Shown: positions 4,640 to 5,973 of the stretch, piece by piece | Layout of the letters: every line of letters starts with the position of its first letter | Position numbering within the stretch: position 1 is the first letter of the stretch | Assembly: GCA_004525155.1 (NCBI GenBank) | Contig: SPDA01000141.1 | Coordinates: forward strand, 1 to 5,973 | Direction of reading: 5' to 3' | Length of the DNA: 5,973 bases | From: Spirochaetales bacterium | GTDB taxonomy: Bacteria; Spirochaetota; Spirochaetia; SPDA01 | Notes under the pieces: model-generated | Told to the model about the DNA's origin: nothing | Database searches by the model: none | The model's input: only the letters and a program-made list of their open reading frames with translations | Translations under genes and position numbers: made by a program

Positions 4640-5973
4640 AAGTGCTGGCAGTATTCAATTCGAAAAGCGGGGATGCATGGAAATACACGCAGCTTCTGCT
4701 GCCCTACTTGGATCATTTCGGGGTGCCTTATGAATCTCTCGATGTCGGCACCGCTGTCTTTGCCGCGGACCGGCAGCGCCATCCCCTCGTCATCCTGTCC
4801 CACCCTGATATATTGAGCAGCCTCGACGGGAACGCGGCGGCTGCGGGAATTGTCGGCCGAATCGAGGACATGGTTAAAAAAGGCTCGGGGCTTGTAAGTT
4901 TTGATCCGCTGTTCCCTTTGCCCGGGATGTCCCCGGCTGAGGGGACGGACGGCTCGGCCGGGCCGAATGCCACAAAAACAAGCCGCCTGCGATTCGGCGA
5001 AAAACCCCATTACATCATCCAAAACCGGGAACCGGGCGAGGAGCTTATGCTTTTCGGCCCGCTCGTGCTTCATGCGGGTGCGTCGCCGGATGAGGACGTG
5101 CTTATCAGCGGCAACGACCATGTCCTGCTCGGCGTCATGACTGCCGGCGGAAGCGGCTCCGCGTCAAACGGCAGAATCGTGCGCTGGACCAGCATGAGCT
5201 GGATGCATAGTTCCGTACTCGGCCCCTTAGGAGGACTGGACGGCTGCCTCTGGCGTTCCATTGTTTGGGCAGCTGCCAAACCTTTCGTGCTGCGCTGTCT
5301 GCCGCCTATCGTCACCATGCGGGTTGATGATGTGGCCGGCCAGGGACACCTGTTTGGTAAACCTCCCCTGTACTGGGTTGATATCGCCGTGCGGTACGGC
5401 TTCAAACCCTGGCTGGGGCTGTTCCTTTACAACCTGAGGCCGAAAGCGGTGGACGAGGTACGGGAATATGTGACAACCCGCAACGCGGACGCCTTTCCTC
5501 ACGCATTCGGCCGTCCGCCGCGGAACAAGGGGACTAAAGAATTTTATTACGACCCCCAAGCCCTCCCCTTGCGGTCGAAGGTGTACGACGAGTTTATTTA
5601 TTACGATCATAACGAAAACAGAAACTGGTCCGACGAAGAGGCAATGCGAGGGCTTAAGGCTGTGGACGAGTGGTATGACCGTCACCGGCCCCTGCCGAAA
5701 TCGAGCTATATTGTGCCCCACTGGTACGAAATCTCAACGAACACCCTGCCCTACGTTACCGATATCTGGAAGTGTGAATATTTAGGCATGTGTAAGGAAA
5801 TTGATCTCCCGCTTTCAGGCGGAACACCTTGGCTCATGTCCGGTCCCTACAGGCTGTACGAAAAACAGGGCGAGGCGGAACGGGGAAAAGGGCCGGTGTA
5901 TTACGCCGATTTCGTCACCCCGGCGGGTAAGACCCTGTTCAATACGGTAACCGAGATCCGCGACGATGCGGGG
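4636..5973 (+). CDS. Unassigned two-part protein: GATase-like N-terminus plus polysaccharide-deacetylase-like region (3' end outside window)
   Basis: The frame is open for 446 codons and runs off the right edge. It begins MKVLAVFNSKSGDAWKYTQL with no signal peptide or membrane segment, so it is probably cytoplasmic. Residues 1 to about 130 look like an alpha/beta class I amidotransferase-like or ThuA-like fold: a first strand, a helix, VPYESLDVG, and the strand PLVILSHPDIL. I see no nucleophilic cysteine elbow. From about 223, PPIVTMRVDDVAG (D231, D232) resembles the metal-binding Asp motif of NodB/DUF2334-type deacetylases. Possible further ligands are H289 (PHAFGRPP), D324-H325-N326 and H362 (VPHWYEIS). 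Those assignments are my inference from motif shape; I do not recognise the exact family. Coupling to the kinase and co-occurrence with an aminotransferase suggest action on the same small substrate, perhaps removal of an acyl group from an amino sugar. A glycoside hydrolase with a similar barrel is an alternative. The gene's existence is well supported; its function is not. Confidence 0.85.
   Translation, partial: MKVLAVFNSKSGDAWKYTQLLLPYLDHFGVPYESLDVGTAVFAADRQRHPLVILSHPDILSSLDGNAAAAGIVGRIEDMVKKGSGLVSFDPLFPLPGMSPAEGTDGSAGPNATKTSRLRFGEKPHYIIQNREPGEELMLFGPLVLHAGASPDEDVLISGNDHVLLGVMTAGGSGSASNGRIVRWTSMSWMHSSVLGPLGGLDGCLWRSIVWAAAKPFVLRCLPPIVTMRVDDVAGQGHLFGKPPLYWVDIAVRYGFKPWLGLFLYNLRPKAVDEVREYVTTRNADAFPHAFGRPPRNKGTKEFYYDPQALPLRSKVYDEFIYYDHNENRNWSDEEAMRGLKAVDEWYDRHRPLPKSSYIVPHWYEISTNTLPYVTDIWKCEYLGMCKEIDLPLSGGTPWLMSGPYRLYEKQGEAERGKGPVYYADFVTPAGKTLFNTVTEIRDDAG

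Noticed and set aside
4537..5121. 194-codon minus-strand open frame across the kinase and downstream gene
   Set aside because: It is antisense to two well-supported coding regions, and its low-complexity Arg/Pro-rich translation fits a shadow frame.
1..5973. CRISPR array, tRNA or rRNA genes, insertion sequence ends
   Set aside because: I saw no regularly spaced repeats, cloverleaf-like or rRNA sequence, transposase homology or terminal inverted repeats on either strand.

Overview
The window is bacterial DNA: densely packed, with AGGAG-type ribosome binding sites before the plus-strand genes, short intergenic gaps and an ATGA gene overlap. It is moderately GC-rich by eye. The cupin-AraC regulator type is common in Firmicutes and spirochaetes, but nothing here fixes the phylum.

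Layout: two gene blocks diverge from a control region at 2125-2259. Leftward (minus strand) lie an AraC-family regulator (1228-2124), an RmlD-like short-chain dehydrogenase/reductase (279-1166) and the run-off end of an FGGY-type sugar kinase (1-249). Rightward (plus strand) is a tight operon: a DegT/DnrJ/EryC1/StrS PLP aminotransferase (2260-3450), a galactokinase-like GHMP kinase (3467-4639) and a long protein of unrecognised family that runs off the right edge (4636-5973). That last protein has a GATase-like start followed by a region resembling polysaccharide deacetylases.

The two blocks differ in integrity. The plus-strand genes read cleanly. The reductase carries an in-frame TAG at codon 80, with clear family sequence on both sides. 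The kinase remnant lacks its N-terminal portion and needs a one-base frame change in an A6 run. This looks like decay of the left arm, although UAG readthrough or sequence error is not excluded.

Together the genes suggest regulated metabolism of an unusual sugar, amino sugar or cyclitol: transamination of a keto-sugar, phosphorylation by a kinase whose sugar-binding signature differs from true galactokinase, a possible de-N-acetylation or related hydrolysis, and NAD(P)-linked reduction. The substrate cannot be read from the sequence. The most informative oddities are the altered kinase motif, the unassigned two-part protein, the in-frame TAG and a pair of direct half-sites 21 bp apart in the divergent promoter region.
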